Below are positions 34,745 through 47,095 of a DNA stretch of 64,000 nucleotides, piece after piece. The stretch comes from Gigaspora rosea (lineage: Eukaryota > Glomeromycota > Glomeromycetes > Diversisporales > Gigasporaceae). How positions within the stretch are numbered: position 1 is the stretch's first letter; every line of letters starts with the position of its first letter. A program made the position numbers and the translations under genes. The stretch is taken from NCBI GenBank assembly GCA_003550325.1, contig QKWP01001064.1:91146-155145 (forward strand). The letters run 5' to 3'. A model generated the notes under the pieces. It saw nothing but the letters and a program-made list of their open reading frames with translations. It was not told where the DNA came from and searched no databases.

Positions 34745-37132
34745 AGAATTGGCCATTACTGAGATAGGCATTTGTGCTTTGAACAATATTTACTCTGCTT
34801 GTGGTTAGTCAAATATTTGAGGGTAGGAAAGTATTTACCGCATATAGTGCAGCATAATCGTTGGTAAAATTCTTGTGAAATTGATGGACAACAATGATCA
34901 TATGGTAAAATTTTGAGCTTGTCATAGTATTACAAGGCATGTATTGAGTTAATGTAATGCTGGTCTTTGTCTTTCATAATATGTGGGAGAAATCCATTGT
35001 TTTGATCTAAAAGAAGGGCTACGTTAGCTGCTTTATATTTATTACAACACTGGGGATTTTTACACTTTTTAATATCCAATAAATAACGACATATTTGTGC
35101 ATGATCCTCGATCCATTCCTATGATAAAGATCCCATTTCAGTAAATGGTTGATTTATTTGGTCTACATATTTTGTTATAACTAGTCCACCGTGTATATTA
35201 TCACTTCCTCATATATCACATAGGCTTTTTCCTGCAAATTCAAAGTTTTTATGTCATTTACTACTTGGGTCGTTGCAATAGAAAGGGCCGATACTGCCCA
35301 AAAATGAAAATCAAGTTTTTGTTATATTCGGATAAATTTTGACACACGCTACATTTTTCAATTATAAGTGGAAATTGATTTGCATAATAAAAAATTGAGA
35401 TATTTAAAAAAATTTTCTTGAAAGTTTCGTACATCACGGGATTACCTAATATAATGGACTAATCAAATCACGAAAATTTTGATTAACCCAGATCAGTCCA
35501 AACAAAACAAACGTGATTTTCTCAAAATCATATATAAACTAGTATTGGCCCTTTCTACTGCAAAGGCCCTACTTTTTCTTGACTATCTAAATGAGATCCA
35601 AATTCATCGATAGGTAGTGTGATACCAGCAAGTTTTTTGAATAGAGAAGCTATGAAACGTTTGACGGGGTTGTATACACTCTGCTCTGGGGCATGTGTAC
35701 GAATAGTTAAGTAGTCAAGATTGAATTTACGAAAAAAATTACAGTACTGAATTATATTTTTCATATGTTTGGAATTCTTGTCAGCCTCCCATTAACCAGA
35801 AGAACCCAAACTGGTTTAACTTTGTCCTTTTTTATTATAGCTGTAGCAAATTGTTGATTGGGAATAATACTTTTGAGGTCAGATATATGGGTTAATGCCA
35901 TTGTACCAACAAAATATTCGGGTTTGACAAATATCACAAGTTGACCTAAATGAAGACTATCATTTTGAGTTGGCTAGATCGATAATGAGATAAATGGAGG
36001 ATATAAGTTTCATTTTACTAATGACTGGAAAATTATGATCAGCAACTAAGACAGGTTCATTAATAGTTTGAATAGTTTTGAATGTGCGACCAACTGCCGG
36101 AACACCTAAACCGACTTTTGCTTTATCATTTTGAGAAATAATAATTGTATCATCAACAAAAACTTCAGCCAGGGTTCGGGCAGTTTTGACTAAAGCTAAA
36201 CAATTATATTCATTAATATGAGTTTCATCTCTGTTCATGCTACAGAGACAAGAGCTATTCTAGCAAATAGTGGTGACGATGTGCTGCAAATGTATTTGAA
36301 TGGCGGGGTTCTAAATACATAGATATATATTGGCAAGATAAGTACAAAGTATACTTCTCTTCTAATGCTTTGCAAAGATGCTTTATTGTGTGCACTTTAA
36401 TAACAACTTTTCTTCTTTTTTGGTGTGTGGCCCCAAATTCAATGCAATCATGAATTTTATCCCAAAAATCAGGGTGAATCATTGCTGCTAATGACCTTCC
36501 GGGTCCATCATATTTTTCTACAATACCTTCTTCAAGCATTTTTGCATTTTTGCTCTCAAGTTTTGCTTGGGCTTGGGCATGCCGTTTGAGCTTTTTTAAT
36601 CGTGTTTCCTGTTTGGTAATTATATTTTTTTCACTAATAATATTTGATGCCAATGTTTTTTTAAATGATTCATCTGTTAAGATTAAATACATTTGTTAGT
36701 ATTTTGATATTTTTTTAACTGCTAATTTTATTTTTTGGATGCGTCTCGTTGACTTATAGCATTTTTTGGCAATTTTTCCAATTCTTTTTTACATTGTTGT
36801 GAAGATGCACAAATTAATAAAGTATTATTTGGCAGAGAAGAGCTCCCAGAATTACTTGTAGTTAACGCTAATTGATAACAATAAATATGCGAAGGAAAAG
36901 AATTAAAATAGGAACATATATTTTCATCAATTACAGTTTTAATTTCCTTTTTGATTTGTTTTCAAGCAAGGTTACAATCTTTCATAAGTTGTTGATGATT
37001 TGGTTGTGGGTTGCAGATAGATACTTGTTTATAATATGCGAATGTGTTACAATACTTTTCATAAAGAGTTTGAGGCTCTTTAAAAAAAAAAGTTTTATTG
37101 AAATTAGGTGTTGATAAAAAGCTTTGCATCAT
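34745..37132 (-). pseudogene. Decayed DDE-type transposase gene, split by a small element
   Basis: Minus-strand frames join into one protein order. The N-terminus is near 37132 (SFLSTPNFNKTF, frame broken in a T10 run). Next comes a long basic region with AQAQAKLESKNAKMLEEGIV (36692-36255). After it lie DKAKVGLGVPAVGRTFKTIQ (36238-35960), VKPVWVLLVNG (near 35800), and YLTIRTHAPEQSVYNPVKRF with KLAGITLPIDEFGSHLDSQ (35764-35555). The C-terminus, beyond the inserted element, has RLCCTICGKYFPTLKYLTNH. The order D(KAKVG)...D(GG)...E(R) matches an RNase H-like transposase family I know as abundant in mycorrhizal fungi, but I cannot name the superfamily. Two expected acidic positions read N (LLVNG) and K (PVKR). 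Several stops and frameshifts make it inactive. No TIRs were found for it. Confidence 0.6.
35281..35555. mobile_element. TA-flanked TIR element inside the transposase gene
   Basis: A 275-bp element with ends GAAAGGGCCGATACT and inverse AGTATTGGCCCTTTC, flanked by TA (35279-35280, 35556-35557). On its two sides the transposase reading continues (LDSQEKV to the right, KNFEFAGKSLCDI to the left), which confirms it as an insertion. Non-coding. Confidence 0.85.
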
Positions 37133-39149
37133 TGTGAAACTTTTTTATCATAGATTAATGACTAAGTTTATGGAGCTTTGGAAGCACCGTTGGTATTGTT
37201 ATTTATACTTCACAGAATTATTCGCTTAAGATATTATTTTAGAATTATAAGAAGTGTCAATTTTTTTAAACCGATAGTTTTATTTATTTATTTAAATGGT
37301 ATATAGTGAAATTTAGGGTATCAAATATTTTATGGTTGGGAGAATACACATGTATCAACATGTGATTTTCTTTTGGCCTTGACTAAAATTATATGGAATA
37401 GATAATATGCGAAAATATATAGTAAGATAAGTATGGTTTTTGTTAGAGATTAATGAACACCTTTAAATACAATTATAAGGTGATTATTTCAAAATAACAG
37501 AATAAACTAGACTATACGATTAACTGATTAAATTTTGGTGAATTGTATCATTGAGCTATTATTGAGATATGTATTGTTGTAAATCGATTCTATAATAATC
37601 ATTTTAAACATTAACTGAATTAGAATCAATTCTTACTGTCTTATATTATAGCACTTTGCAAAAAAATGTGAATCGGTGATTTGTTAATGATTATGGCTAA
37701 GAATTACTAAGATTCTAGATGATGTGTTACTTTTGTATTTTTGATTGGTTATCATTTTTTGTTTTCTTTGGGTTTCCTTGTTTTTAACTGATTAAAAACT
37801 CTTAGGCTTTACTAATTTCTTTAAATTTCTTTTCAGATTTATATTTCTTTGAAATTGGTTTAATTCTTAAAAACTCAAAAATCTATAAAATCACCAATTC
37901 TCACACAATATTGTGTTCTGCAGAGGTTACATCTTTTTTTATTAATTCTAATTTTTTTTTTTTACAACTCTATATTAAGGTGGGCAAATTTTTTTAGCTA
38001 TTATTAAGATGAGCAAATGTTTTTAGTATTATTGAGGTGGACAAATTTTTTTTAGTTAAATATTAAAGCAACCTGAATTATGCTAATTAAAAATTCTTAT
38101 TTTTTAGTTGGGTTGGAATTTTTGTTTAGGTTTTTGTTCTGATACTATTAAAAATATTACTCATGCTCGAACGTTCAGCGGAACCCGAACATGCAAATTT
38201 GTATATACTGCTTCTTATTATCTAGCTTATTTTTAAATAATTCTAAATAATGCAGTAGGCTGTTTTTATATTATTGTATTATGTGATTGCAAATCTTTTT
38301 TAAAAGTTTTTGCATTACAATACTTAATCAGATTACTTAAGACTACAATTTGGGCTAGTCTTGCAATTCTTTTTTTTATTTTAAGAGTTCAGCAGGGTGA
38401 TCACCAAAAGCATAGACACATAATGAAATGCCATTGCATAATTTTTTAGCTATGGTGTCTTATTATATGCCCGTACTTCTGGTAGTCACCTGGTTATTTC
38501 ACAATTGTACAATTAAGACAATCATAATTGAATATGAGTTGCAATCTGTATTGTCTTTTTATAATTGTTTTTTATAATTATAGTATTAGAATTTGAAACC
38601 GGATTTGATTTTTTTTTGTTAGAGTATTTCTGTATTTTATTTTTATTCAAAAACCATTATTGTTGAAATAAATCTGTAATAATTTAAATTTATAAGGGCT
38701 AAAATTTGAAATTATACTCCTATATATTATTTGTGCATATATAATAAAAAATTTGTATTTAAAAATAAATTTTGTAGCACAAATAAAAGATCAAGTAGTA
38801 GATATAAAATTAGCTATTAAATGCCATAATTTATCCCTTTGATTGATATCTCCCTTGATTTGTACTGAGTATATTTCAAGATAGTGTTTTATAAGAGACC
38901 CAGGTACAAATCAAAGGCCGATTTACTAATAATAATTTTTTTTACTTATGGGCTAATATATGCTCTTTACAAAAGACTCTATACAATATATCCTATACTA
39001 TACAAAGTGCTCGGGATACAAATAAATTTTTTACTATGTGAAATTATCGTACCCAGGTATCTTACAGGTAAATTATAGTAATGTTTTTTTAAAAAATTTA
39101 TTAAATTTTTTTAACCAATCAAAATTTTGAATTCATTATTAGGTGGAGG
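37133..39149. other. AT-rich region without recognised genes
   Basis: Direct repeats of AGGTGGGCAAATTTTTTTAG type occur at 37978-38055 (three copies of about 35 bp). A 64-codon open frame at 38884-39078 is unlike any family I know. No element ends for the transposase upstream were identified. Confidence 0.4.
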
Positions 39150-39284
39150 CAGTGTTGGGCTCGCTTATAAGTCCAGTAAAATTGAACTGGAACTGGACTT
39201 ATAAATAGTCCACTGGACTTATAAGTCCAGTAGTTCAGTTTATAAGTCCAGTAAAGCAGACTTTTGGTTCAGGGCCCAACACTA
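39150..39284. mobile_element. Non-autonomous hAT element, 135 bp
   Basis: Ends CAGTGTTGGGC and GCCCAACACTA with an identical 8-bp duplication GGTGGAGG (39142-39149, 39285-39292). The inside is four or five copies of ACTGGACTTATAAGTCCAGT-type sequence, so it is almost all subterminal repeat. It sits in the edge of the hairpin element below. Confidence 0.93.
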
Positions 39285-39299
39285 GGTGGAGGGTAGGAG

Positions 39300-40112
39300 G
39301 TAGTTACTTCATTGGGAAAATAAATAAAGCGCAGATTTGCACAAATCTGCAACTCTAGAAAATTTTAACAAATTTAGCAATAACTTGTGATCCAGTAGTC
39401 CAAATTTAATATTGGTACCATTCAATTCGTCTTGATGAGATAGGACAAATTGAATGGTACCAAAATCGGTGAATTCAAATTATTAGAACACAAGAAAATT
39501 CCATTTATATGAATTTTATAAACATCAAACAATCTTGCCAACTAGTAGTTGAAATTTAATGATTTTGGTACTATTCAATTCCTCTCGATAAGATAGTTCG
39601 AATGGTACAAAAACATCAAAATTGGGTCACTAGTTAACAAGTTATTTATAAAAAACGATTTGCAGCACAGTTCTGCGCAAAAATTTAAATTTCTTTTTTA
39701 AATTTCTGCGCAGAACTGTACTGCAAATCACTTTTTACAAATAACTTGTTAACTAGTGATCCAATTTTGATATTTTTGGTACCATTTGAACTATCTCATC
39801 GAGAGGAATTGAATAGTACCAAAATCATTAAATTTGGACTACTGGTTGGCAAGATCATTTCATGTTTATAAAATTCACACAAATGGAATTTTCTTGTGTT
39901 CTAGTAATTGGAATTCAACAATTTTGGTAACATTCGATCTTTCTCATCGAGATGAATCGAATAGTACCAAAATTGTTAAATTTGGACCACTGGATCACAA
40001 GTTATTGCAAAATTTGTTAAAATTTTTCAGGGTTGCAGATTTGTACAGATCTGTGCCTTATTTATTTTTCTAATGTTAGTAAACTCTAATCACCTGATAA
40101 ATGGCGCTCCTG
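39300..40112. mobile_element. Long-palindrome element, ends uncertain
   Basis: Arms 39315-39690 and 39700-40078 are inverse copies carrying GCAGATTTG, AACTTGTGATCCAGTAGTCC, ACCATTCAATTCGTCT and CTGCGCAGAACTGT, meeting near 39695. Core modules match those of 26526-27060. The right border may be GGCGCTCC near 40112 (compare 1840). A matching left border was not found, so no duplication can be given. A 79-codon open frame within the palindrome (39834-40073) is not a gene. Confidence 0.7.
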
Positions 40113-40121
40113 GAAGCAGTT

Positions 40122-40205
40122 ACCAGAACACAGGTCTATTTTTTCAAAACATCATCAGTAGGATTTGAACTCTAGATCTGCTACTTGGAAGGTTTCTGAA
40201 CAACT
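40122..40205 (-). mobile_element. SINE head fragment, type 2
   Basis: The inverse strand contains AGTTCAAATCC-type B-box sequence (GGATTTGAAC at 40161-40170) and the AACACAGGTCTATTTT segment shared with SINEs at 26296 and 45481. The rest of the element and its duplication are missing. Confidence 0.55.
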
Positions 40206-41238
40206 TTATTTTTTAAAGTTTATTTAGTAAAATTTAAACTTTTATATATAGCAACTGCTAATGCTACTAATGTTTTTTTAAAATTTTGAAAAAATAAAAA
40301 GGTAGCTTTTTTTGAAGGTAGAACTCCGGACATTAGGATTGCGACCCAAACTTACTAGTTTGGGATTTGGTAGAATCCCAAATAGTATTTACTAGATTTC
40401 GCAAAATTTCCTAATTTGCCGTAAGGTCAAATATTTTGATATGTAAATTATATTACAGATAGAAATCCCAAATTTTTACATGTAAAAATTGGTTTGGGTC
40501 TTGTCCAAATAAGAATAAATCATTGATACTTTCAAAAAAAAAAAGTTACCTAAACTTTAAGTACGATAATTATTATAGCAGTAATTTTCTTTTTTATTAT
40601 CAAGACAAAGAAGTTAAAAGAACAAAAGTTTCTTTTTATTCAGCAACCCTGACGCTTATTTTAAACCTTTAGATATTTTTCATGAAACTTTGTCATTCTG
40701 ATTTTCCTCATGAAGTAAAATACCTTTCTTTTAACAATTACACAAATAATATCGCAACAACAGCCATATGCTCTAAGAGTTTGTAGAACAAAAAGTAGCA
40801 TTGTAGTTATTTGGCATTGGTGTCACATGATCTTACTAAATTAAAATGAGGTTTTTTCTATGTAATCTGTGATACGTATTTATAATCAGTTTCAATTTTT
40901 GACGAGTACTTTGATCTGGGATCTATTATAAAACAATAGCAGATTTATATACAACTAAAGCAAAGGTATCAAAAAAAACCATGCAACTCAATGTATATAA
41001 ATAAAAGGAGAGATAAGAAGTATTATTTTTCTTTCAACTTTTTATCATATCCTAATTCTTATTCGACAATTTACTTGCTCACAAAACAGTATTTAAGGTA
41101 ATAATGTTATATTTTACTTAGTTATAGATGGTTTGTGAAAAGGCTTATTTGACTTTATTGCTCTTTTATCATTTAAAGGATAAAACAAAAATATCTTATA
41201 TTCTTATTTAAAAGATAGAAAAATTTCGAATAACAGAA

Positions 41239-44200
41239 TTATTCAACTAAATCACTATCGCTCAATATATTCTGAACCAAAGACTTACTTTCAAGCTCCA
41301 TATTGATTTCTTCTTCTGACAAAACGGTTTCTTCTTGACTATTATTTAATCCAAATATTGGATCCAATAAATCTACCCAATTTTGAAGAGCTATCGTAAT
41401 TTCATTTGCCATAAGATTTTCAAATTCCACTTCATCATCCACTTTATTATTCACTTCATCATCATCTTCACTTAAATCAAACCATTAATTTCTGCAAAAA
41501 TCGGTTTATTAAACACACTATTACGCAGCCACAAAAGCTTAATTCTTTTTTTACATTTGATACATAAAATAAATAAATTTGGGCCATACTTTCCAGCTAT
41601 GAAACCTGAACCGTGTGCAGTGTCCTTTACTAAACCATTTCAAAATAGAAAAGTTTCGCTTACAGCTAGCTTGGGAGGGTACGATAGCAAACATAGTTTT
41701 TGCAAGTTCTTGCAAGTGTGTATATTCGTCCAGGACCCCGAAATATACATAGTTAGGTCAGGTTAATTATAAGGTTACTAAAAAGAGAAAGATTTGCAGA
41801 AAAAACTTCAAAAATAAGCAAAAAAATTACTATAAATAGAAAAGATCTGTATAAAAACCTCAAAAATAAGCAAACTCATACCTGACCTATCTATGTATAT
41901 TTCAGAGTTCTATTTGTACTCAATGATCTCACCACAAAGGAGATGTTAGATTAGGAGAATATTCAAGATTCCGAGGTATAACGTTTGCTTTATACTTGAT
42001 TAACTTACCTACTAATTCATGACATTCTTTTTTACTATGATGTAAACCTTTGTAGTAGTTAACTGCCAGTTCACAAATCTCACGAAATTTTTCTTTCTGT
42101 AAACCATAACTTCGGTAGTTTGGATAAAGAAAGTAAGTCAGAACATATAGGGAAATATCAAATTTTTGATAACGACGATTGAATGCTATAGTAGCCAAGA
42201 AATGAAAATTGTTGCTAATAGGAATTCTTCTAAAAGCAGAAGCCAAATGTACGATTCCTAAAAAGCAATTAGCCAAGCTTGCTATATGGCTTCAAGTAAA
42301 GTAATCACCTGCTTGATTGGTTCAAAAATTAAGGCTATTCTTCTATATGAGGTATAGAAATTTTCATTTTCATAATTTACAATTTTGAATACTTCTCAGT
42401 TCGTAAATATATTTGGACGTTCTTCAAAATCTGAATAAAAAATATATATATTTATATTAGTACAGATTTAAAATAGCAAAAACATATGAATGTTCTAATT
42501 TATACAAAATATTTAATAATTTAACAGATTAAAATAAAATCGGAATTCAAACCTGCGAATGCATGTGTGAAAGGCGTAGGATTAAATATGTATAATATAA
42601 AAAAATTGAATAAAGAAATTTTTGGGTTGCATTTTTTAGAGTTAGAAGTTAAGATTAAAGGTTAATAATTTTGGAGTAGAAAAACTTGTACATATGTTGA
42701 GTATGCCCATGGCCATTATTTTTTAGTATAAGTTAATTTTATGAACTATGTATTAATTTGGTTTAATAAATTAAAACATATGCATAACATGATATTAATG
42801 TATATGGAGTGTATGTTATTTCGGGATTTGCATGAGCATTATTTTGAAATCTCCTATGCAATTTTTAGAAGAGTGATTTTCAAAATAACACCCATGCCTG
42901 CAATTTCAAGAATTTATGGTAAGTGGGTTTTAGAAGGTTAAATAAAAACATGCATTTCATTTTAATCTAATTCATTATGATCTGCAACAATAATATTTTA
43001 TCTTATCAATTGCAGGTCTAACACGTATACCGGTAATGGAATTTGCCGTATCATAAATTGATGCCCAGTGCATTTCACAATATGTCTCCAAAGATCCACC
43101 TCTAATATTCATTAATGAAATAGTGTCCTGCAAAACCCGACTTGCTAAATGAGATTTTTGAATAAATGAAATAGCATATAGCTTGTTTCAAAATCTCTTT
43201 AATTGATGTATTTTTTACAAGGTTAGCAGATAGTAGGTTTAGTATATGAGCAATACAACGAGTACTTAAGATATGAGAATAATTATGATTAATAGATTGT
43301 CATGCAATGAGTATGTTAGATCCATTATCCGTTATGACTACTGCAAAACAGTGAGAACCAATTTTTTTAATTATAACTGAAATTTTATTAGCAATTAAAT
43401 TTTCTGTTTGACGATCTCCTGAATAATCCTCTATAGCATAAAGATATTCACAATGGCTTGAAGTTGTAATAATATAGTTATAAACTGAATTAGCTTTTGG
43501 AGAAGTCCAACCATTGAGAGCTATATAAAAAAAATCATGATTTATTGTTATATAAATAAGTAACATTAAGAGAAAATCTATCATCAGACTTTCAATTATA
43601 TTTTGTACCAAACATAATTTATTTAATTAATTAGAAATCGTGTTTGGTTCAAAATATAATTAAAAGCCCAATATCTTTTCCTTGATAGCATCTTTAAACA
43701 TATATATTTACATAATGTTGAATTATTTGTTCTTTGTAGCTCAGCATCTATTTTAACTATAACTCGTGCAATTTCACTATCAAGCATAGGACCTAAGAGA
43801 GTATTTTTATATGGTGGTGTATAACCAGGCTGTAAAAGTTTTAAAAAATTTTGAAAATACGGGTTATTGATAATTGTAAAGGGAATTCTATAGCATACAA
43901 AAGCTTTAAGCAATGCTTTTGTAATATCAGCAGATTGTTAAAAGGTTAATTTGTTAATGGTTTGATAGTATAAGGTAATTGATTGATTGGTCATTTTGTT
44001 TTTTTTTCTAATAGGAGATTCAGCATCTTTATCATTATTTACTTTTTCGCCTCTTTTTGCAACTTCAATTAACTATTTTTTTCTAATATCATCTGGTACT
44101 TGTTCTTTACAATGAAGTGCTAAATGCACTTCCATTATAAAAGGCTTTCCATGTTGCCATTTATCCTTGTCACAATAACGACAGGCTGCTCTAAAATGCC

Positions 44201-44312
44201 CATGCCCATCATCTTCATCTTCATTATAGTCATCCCAAATTGGCATTTTTGGTCTACTGCCTTTACCTTTTTCTGCTTTACATTTTACTGAAGGATTAGT
44301 AATTTCTGGCAA
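41239..44312 (-). pseudogene. Decayed hAT transposase with BED zinc finger
   Basis: Read on the minus strand, in order: a BED-type finger (FRAACRYCDKDKWQHGKPF, then HLALHC; 44312-44073); IPFTIINNPYFQNFLKLLQP (43913-43623); the RNase H-like start IALNGWTSPKANSVYNYIIT and VVITDNGSN (43611-43300); GGSLETYCEMHW (near 43100); then an AT-rich 0.55-kb gap whose edge TTTTTATTCAG looks like a 3' splice site. After it come ALIFEPIKQVITLLEAI, FNRRYQKFDISLYVLTYF and LQELAKTMFAIVPSQASCKR, followed by NFSILKWFSKG, the C-terminal hAT dimerisation region. An acidic tail ends at 41239. hAT enzymes use D, D and E: the first reads N (LNGW), the second is kept (TDNG), and the third reads K (SCKRNFS). Several stops, and a 180-bp element before the dimerisation region, confirm it is dead. 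Confidence 0.8.
41731..41912. mobile_element. Small TIR element (CGAAATATACATAG family), copy 1
   Basis: About 180 bp with inverted ends containing CCGAAATATACATAG followed by a TAGGTCAGGT run. The inside is rich in AAAAATAAGCAAA. The same element occurs at 56341-56520 with about the same length. Here it interrupts the hAT transposase frame. Confidence 0.8.
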
Positions 44313-45128
44313 TTAAAAACTAAAGATTCATTAATTGACATGTTTGTGTCCTCTATAATAACCGTTTTTTCAAATCTGAATTGATTTTAATTGCAGATTA
44401 TATGAAATGAAATGAAAACACCAATGCTATATACAAATTAAACGATTTCTCACTTAGATAATTAAGGCTTCAAACGTATACAGATGAAGATGCACATATA
44501 TGAGAAATAAAATCACACCATTAGCATGGAATTATTATTAGGGATACACTGTTTTATAGTATTTAGGCAGGTTTTATACAAATATATGTTTTTAACACAT
44601 GCATGTTTAACTTCTTTTTTTTTTTTTGTGAGATAATTTTTAGCCAATGCATCAAAATAATTGCAAGCAGTTAATGGATTGAAATAATTTAATTGCCAAT
44701 TCAGATAAAATTAGCAATATTTTTATATTTAGAATTGGGGCAAACCAAATATATAAACAACATAGTACAAAATCTGAAACAGGCCTGTATATATAAATTT
44801 TTTATATAATTTAAAAAATTTTAAAGACATTTTTACTCATATCTTTTTATCTACAGGTCCGATTTTAATGAAATTTTATTAGTAGATGCACAAGAACCTG
44901 CTCTACAACTTTACTTATATCAAAAAATAATATTTATTTAGTACAAAAAAAAACTTTTCATAAGGGTTATAATCAGATTTACTAATAGATTGTTTATATA
45001 TTTGTTTATCCCCAATTTCATATATAGTAATAATATAGCTATAGTGCTGATCTTATCCGGATTGGTAATTAATAGACCAAACATGCCTACCAAAGTTGTT
45101 TTATGTAAGAGCTAAATTAAAGATGGTA

Positions 45129-45472
45129 CAGTGCGGAACACTATAAACCAATACCTTTTTATATGTATTTTACAAAAATTGATATAACTTAAAAATAAAA
45201 AATTTTTTCAAAAAATTTTTTAACCAAATTGTAGCTTTAAGGCTAAGCTACAATTTGGTTAAAAAAGATGGTTGTTTTATTTTAATTTTAAAAGGTTATA
45301 TCAATTTAAAGTTTACTATAAAATTGAAAATTTGGCATTTAATATATAAAAAAAAGAAACTCATATGTAATTTTTAACCAATCACAATTGATTACATTAT
45401 TCTAGCCAATCAGAATTGAGTATTTATTTCAAAATTTGGTGTGGGGGTGTTGGTTTATGCTGTCCCATACTG
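45129..45472. mobile_element. TA-flanked TIR element (Tc1/mariner-type)
   Basis: A 344-bp element with ends CAGTGCGGAACACTATAAAC and its imperfect inverse (right end ...GTCCCATACTG), flanked by TA (45127-45128, 45473-45474). A hairpin of AACCAAATTGTAGCTT lies near its middle. Its last bases form part of the target copied by the SINE that follows. Confidence 0.82.
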
Positions 45473-45480
45473 TATGATTT

Positions 45481-47095
45481 TTTTTTTTTAATGTTAAGGT
45501 GAGGTCATGCCTCTGAACTTTATTGAGTGTATATTAATCGTTACAATATATTGCTTACAATTATTATACTATCTACTAAGTACCAAGACTTGGACTAATT
45601 TTATCCACAACCTAAACCTACCAGAGCCTACCATACTCCCATTTATATAGCTAGCCTGGTTTTGGACGTCCCTTTTCCTCAGCCAACCGTTAGTATTTAC
45701 ATGTCCACCATGGGTTTGTATTATTTTGCCGACAATCACTTCACTGATATAACATTTTACCGACAAATACTCACCGACAAGTTCATTTTACTGACAGTTT
45801 GTTTCACCGAAGTTCATTTCACTGACAAGTTTTTTTTCAAAAAGCTCTCTAATTTTAGCCCTAATTCTACCTAATTCTATCCTGACCCTAACGACAATGA
45901 CCAGAATTACTTTGTCGGTGAAATGAGCTTCGGTGAAATAAACTGTTAGTAAAATGAACATGTCGGTGAATAATTGTCAGTGAAATGTTATGTCGGTGAA
46001 GTGATTGTCGATTAATTGATTGCTACCCGTCCTCCACTTTACCCACATTTCCTAATATCGTCACTTCCAATTTGGTGTATGTAATTCCAGGTAGGCGCTT
46101 TCTGCTTCCAAATTGGTGTACCTAGTTCCTTACTAGCGTACTTCTCAGGAGTTCGTATCTCAAGCCATGCAGCTGCCTCTACCACATTGGGTAAGTATCT
46201 CAAGCCTGCATGCTGCTGCAACTAGCTGATTTTCCTGCGACTTGGGGACCCAGGGTTTGGCATTCCGAATTCAGAAATATGCGAACGACTGTACTTCCCG
46301 CTATGGTGACGAGTACCCAGGCATGTTTCGCCAAAGCTTCCAGCCCCTGATGTAGTTGGATGGCATCATGAGGCTCGGCCAACCCGATCTATCACTACAT
46401 GCACTTATACCAGCTATATCTGTTACTGGTAGTCACAGATCCTCTTAACGTCCTAAGACTACCATATGGGTACACCCAGAGCTCCGTTGGGCTTTGACAC
46501 GTACACGGCTCTATGTTTCCACTTCTTGTTGGTCGGTCAGTTCCGTCTGCCCTTGTAGGGTTCATTCTGATCCCCAGTACTCACATCCGACACCTCCAAC
46601 TTTATACTGATCCCTTCCAAACTACCAAGCCAGTTGGCCCGGAAGGATTGGTCTGCTCGGCTTTATATGCCGATGGTCTCACTTTCCTTGGTACCTACTT
46701 CCGAAACATAGGTCCTTTTCTTCCAGTACGACTCCGGTAGCCAGGTTGGTGTCCTCTCTTACTATGGGGTATATTTCGTTCAGTTCTCCGGTCTCCGGTT
46801 GTAAGGGCTTCTGTAGCACCATAGAAGGATCTTCCTTATCTCCCTACTCGGGGCTTGCCAAACGGGTTTCAATTGTTCTGGTCCCTTGGATTTGTCTGTG
46901 TAACTTACACAACTGCGCCGATGCTCCTATTTAAGATGGTGGTCCCAAAGTTACAGGTATTATACCCGACCGATCGATGAACAAATGTTACCATAACACA
47001 GACCTATTTTCCAATTCATCTCCAGTGGGATTTGAACTCTAGACCTGCCGCTTGGGAGTGACAACTAGATAGCTTCTCTATGTCACTACACCTAC
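45481..47095 (-). mobile_element. SINE with tRNA-like head, type 2, with a nested palindrome
   Basis: Bounded by a 12-bp duplication ACTGTATGATTT (45469-45480, 47096-47107), with a T run at 45481 (tail on the minus strand) and a tRNA-like head at 47095. In the head, GGCAGGTCTAGAGTTCAAAT contains the B box, inverse at 47027-47038. It shares CTTGCCAAACGGGTTTC and AACACAGACCTATTTTCC with the SINE at 26296. The unusual length is partly due to the insertion near 45727-46012. Short open frames at 46039-46934 on both strands follow its higher G+C and show no protein family. Confidence 0.82.
45727..46012. mobile_element. Palindrome of iterated CACCGACAA motifs
   Basis: A near-perfect inverted repeat of about 285 bp. 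Each arm is a chain of seven to eight units of the type TTCACCGACAA / TTTACTGACAG. The arms meet around 45860-45890. Ends are close to CGACAATCACTTCAC and its inverse. The target duplication is not clear. It lies inside the SINE and is probably a non-autonomous DNA element built almost entirely of binding-site-like repeats. Confidence 0.7.

Noticed and set aside
36872..37114. Plus-strand open frame of 80 codons
   Set aside because: It is antisense to the N-terminal part of the decayed transposase, which has the recognisable protein sense.
42741..42941. Plus-strand open frame of 66 codons
   Set aside because: It lies in the AT-rich gap or possible intron of the minus-strand hAT transposase and shows no family pattern.
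46039..46934. Several open frames of about 60-75 codons on both strands
   Set aside because: They lie in the G+C-richer body of a SINE, which has fewer stops by composition; no family pattern and no agreement with the related SINE at 26296.
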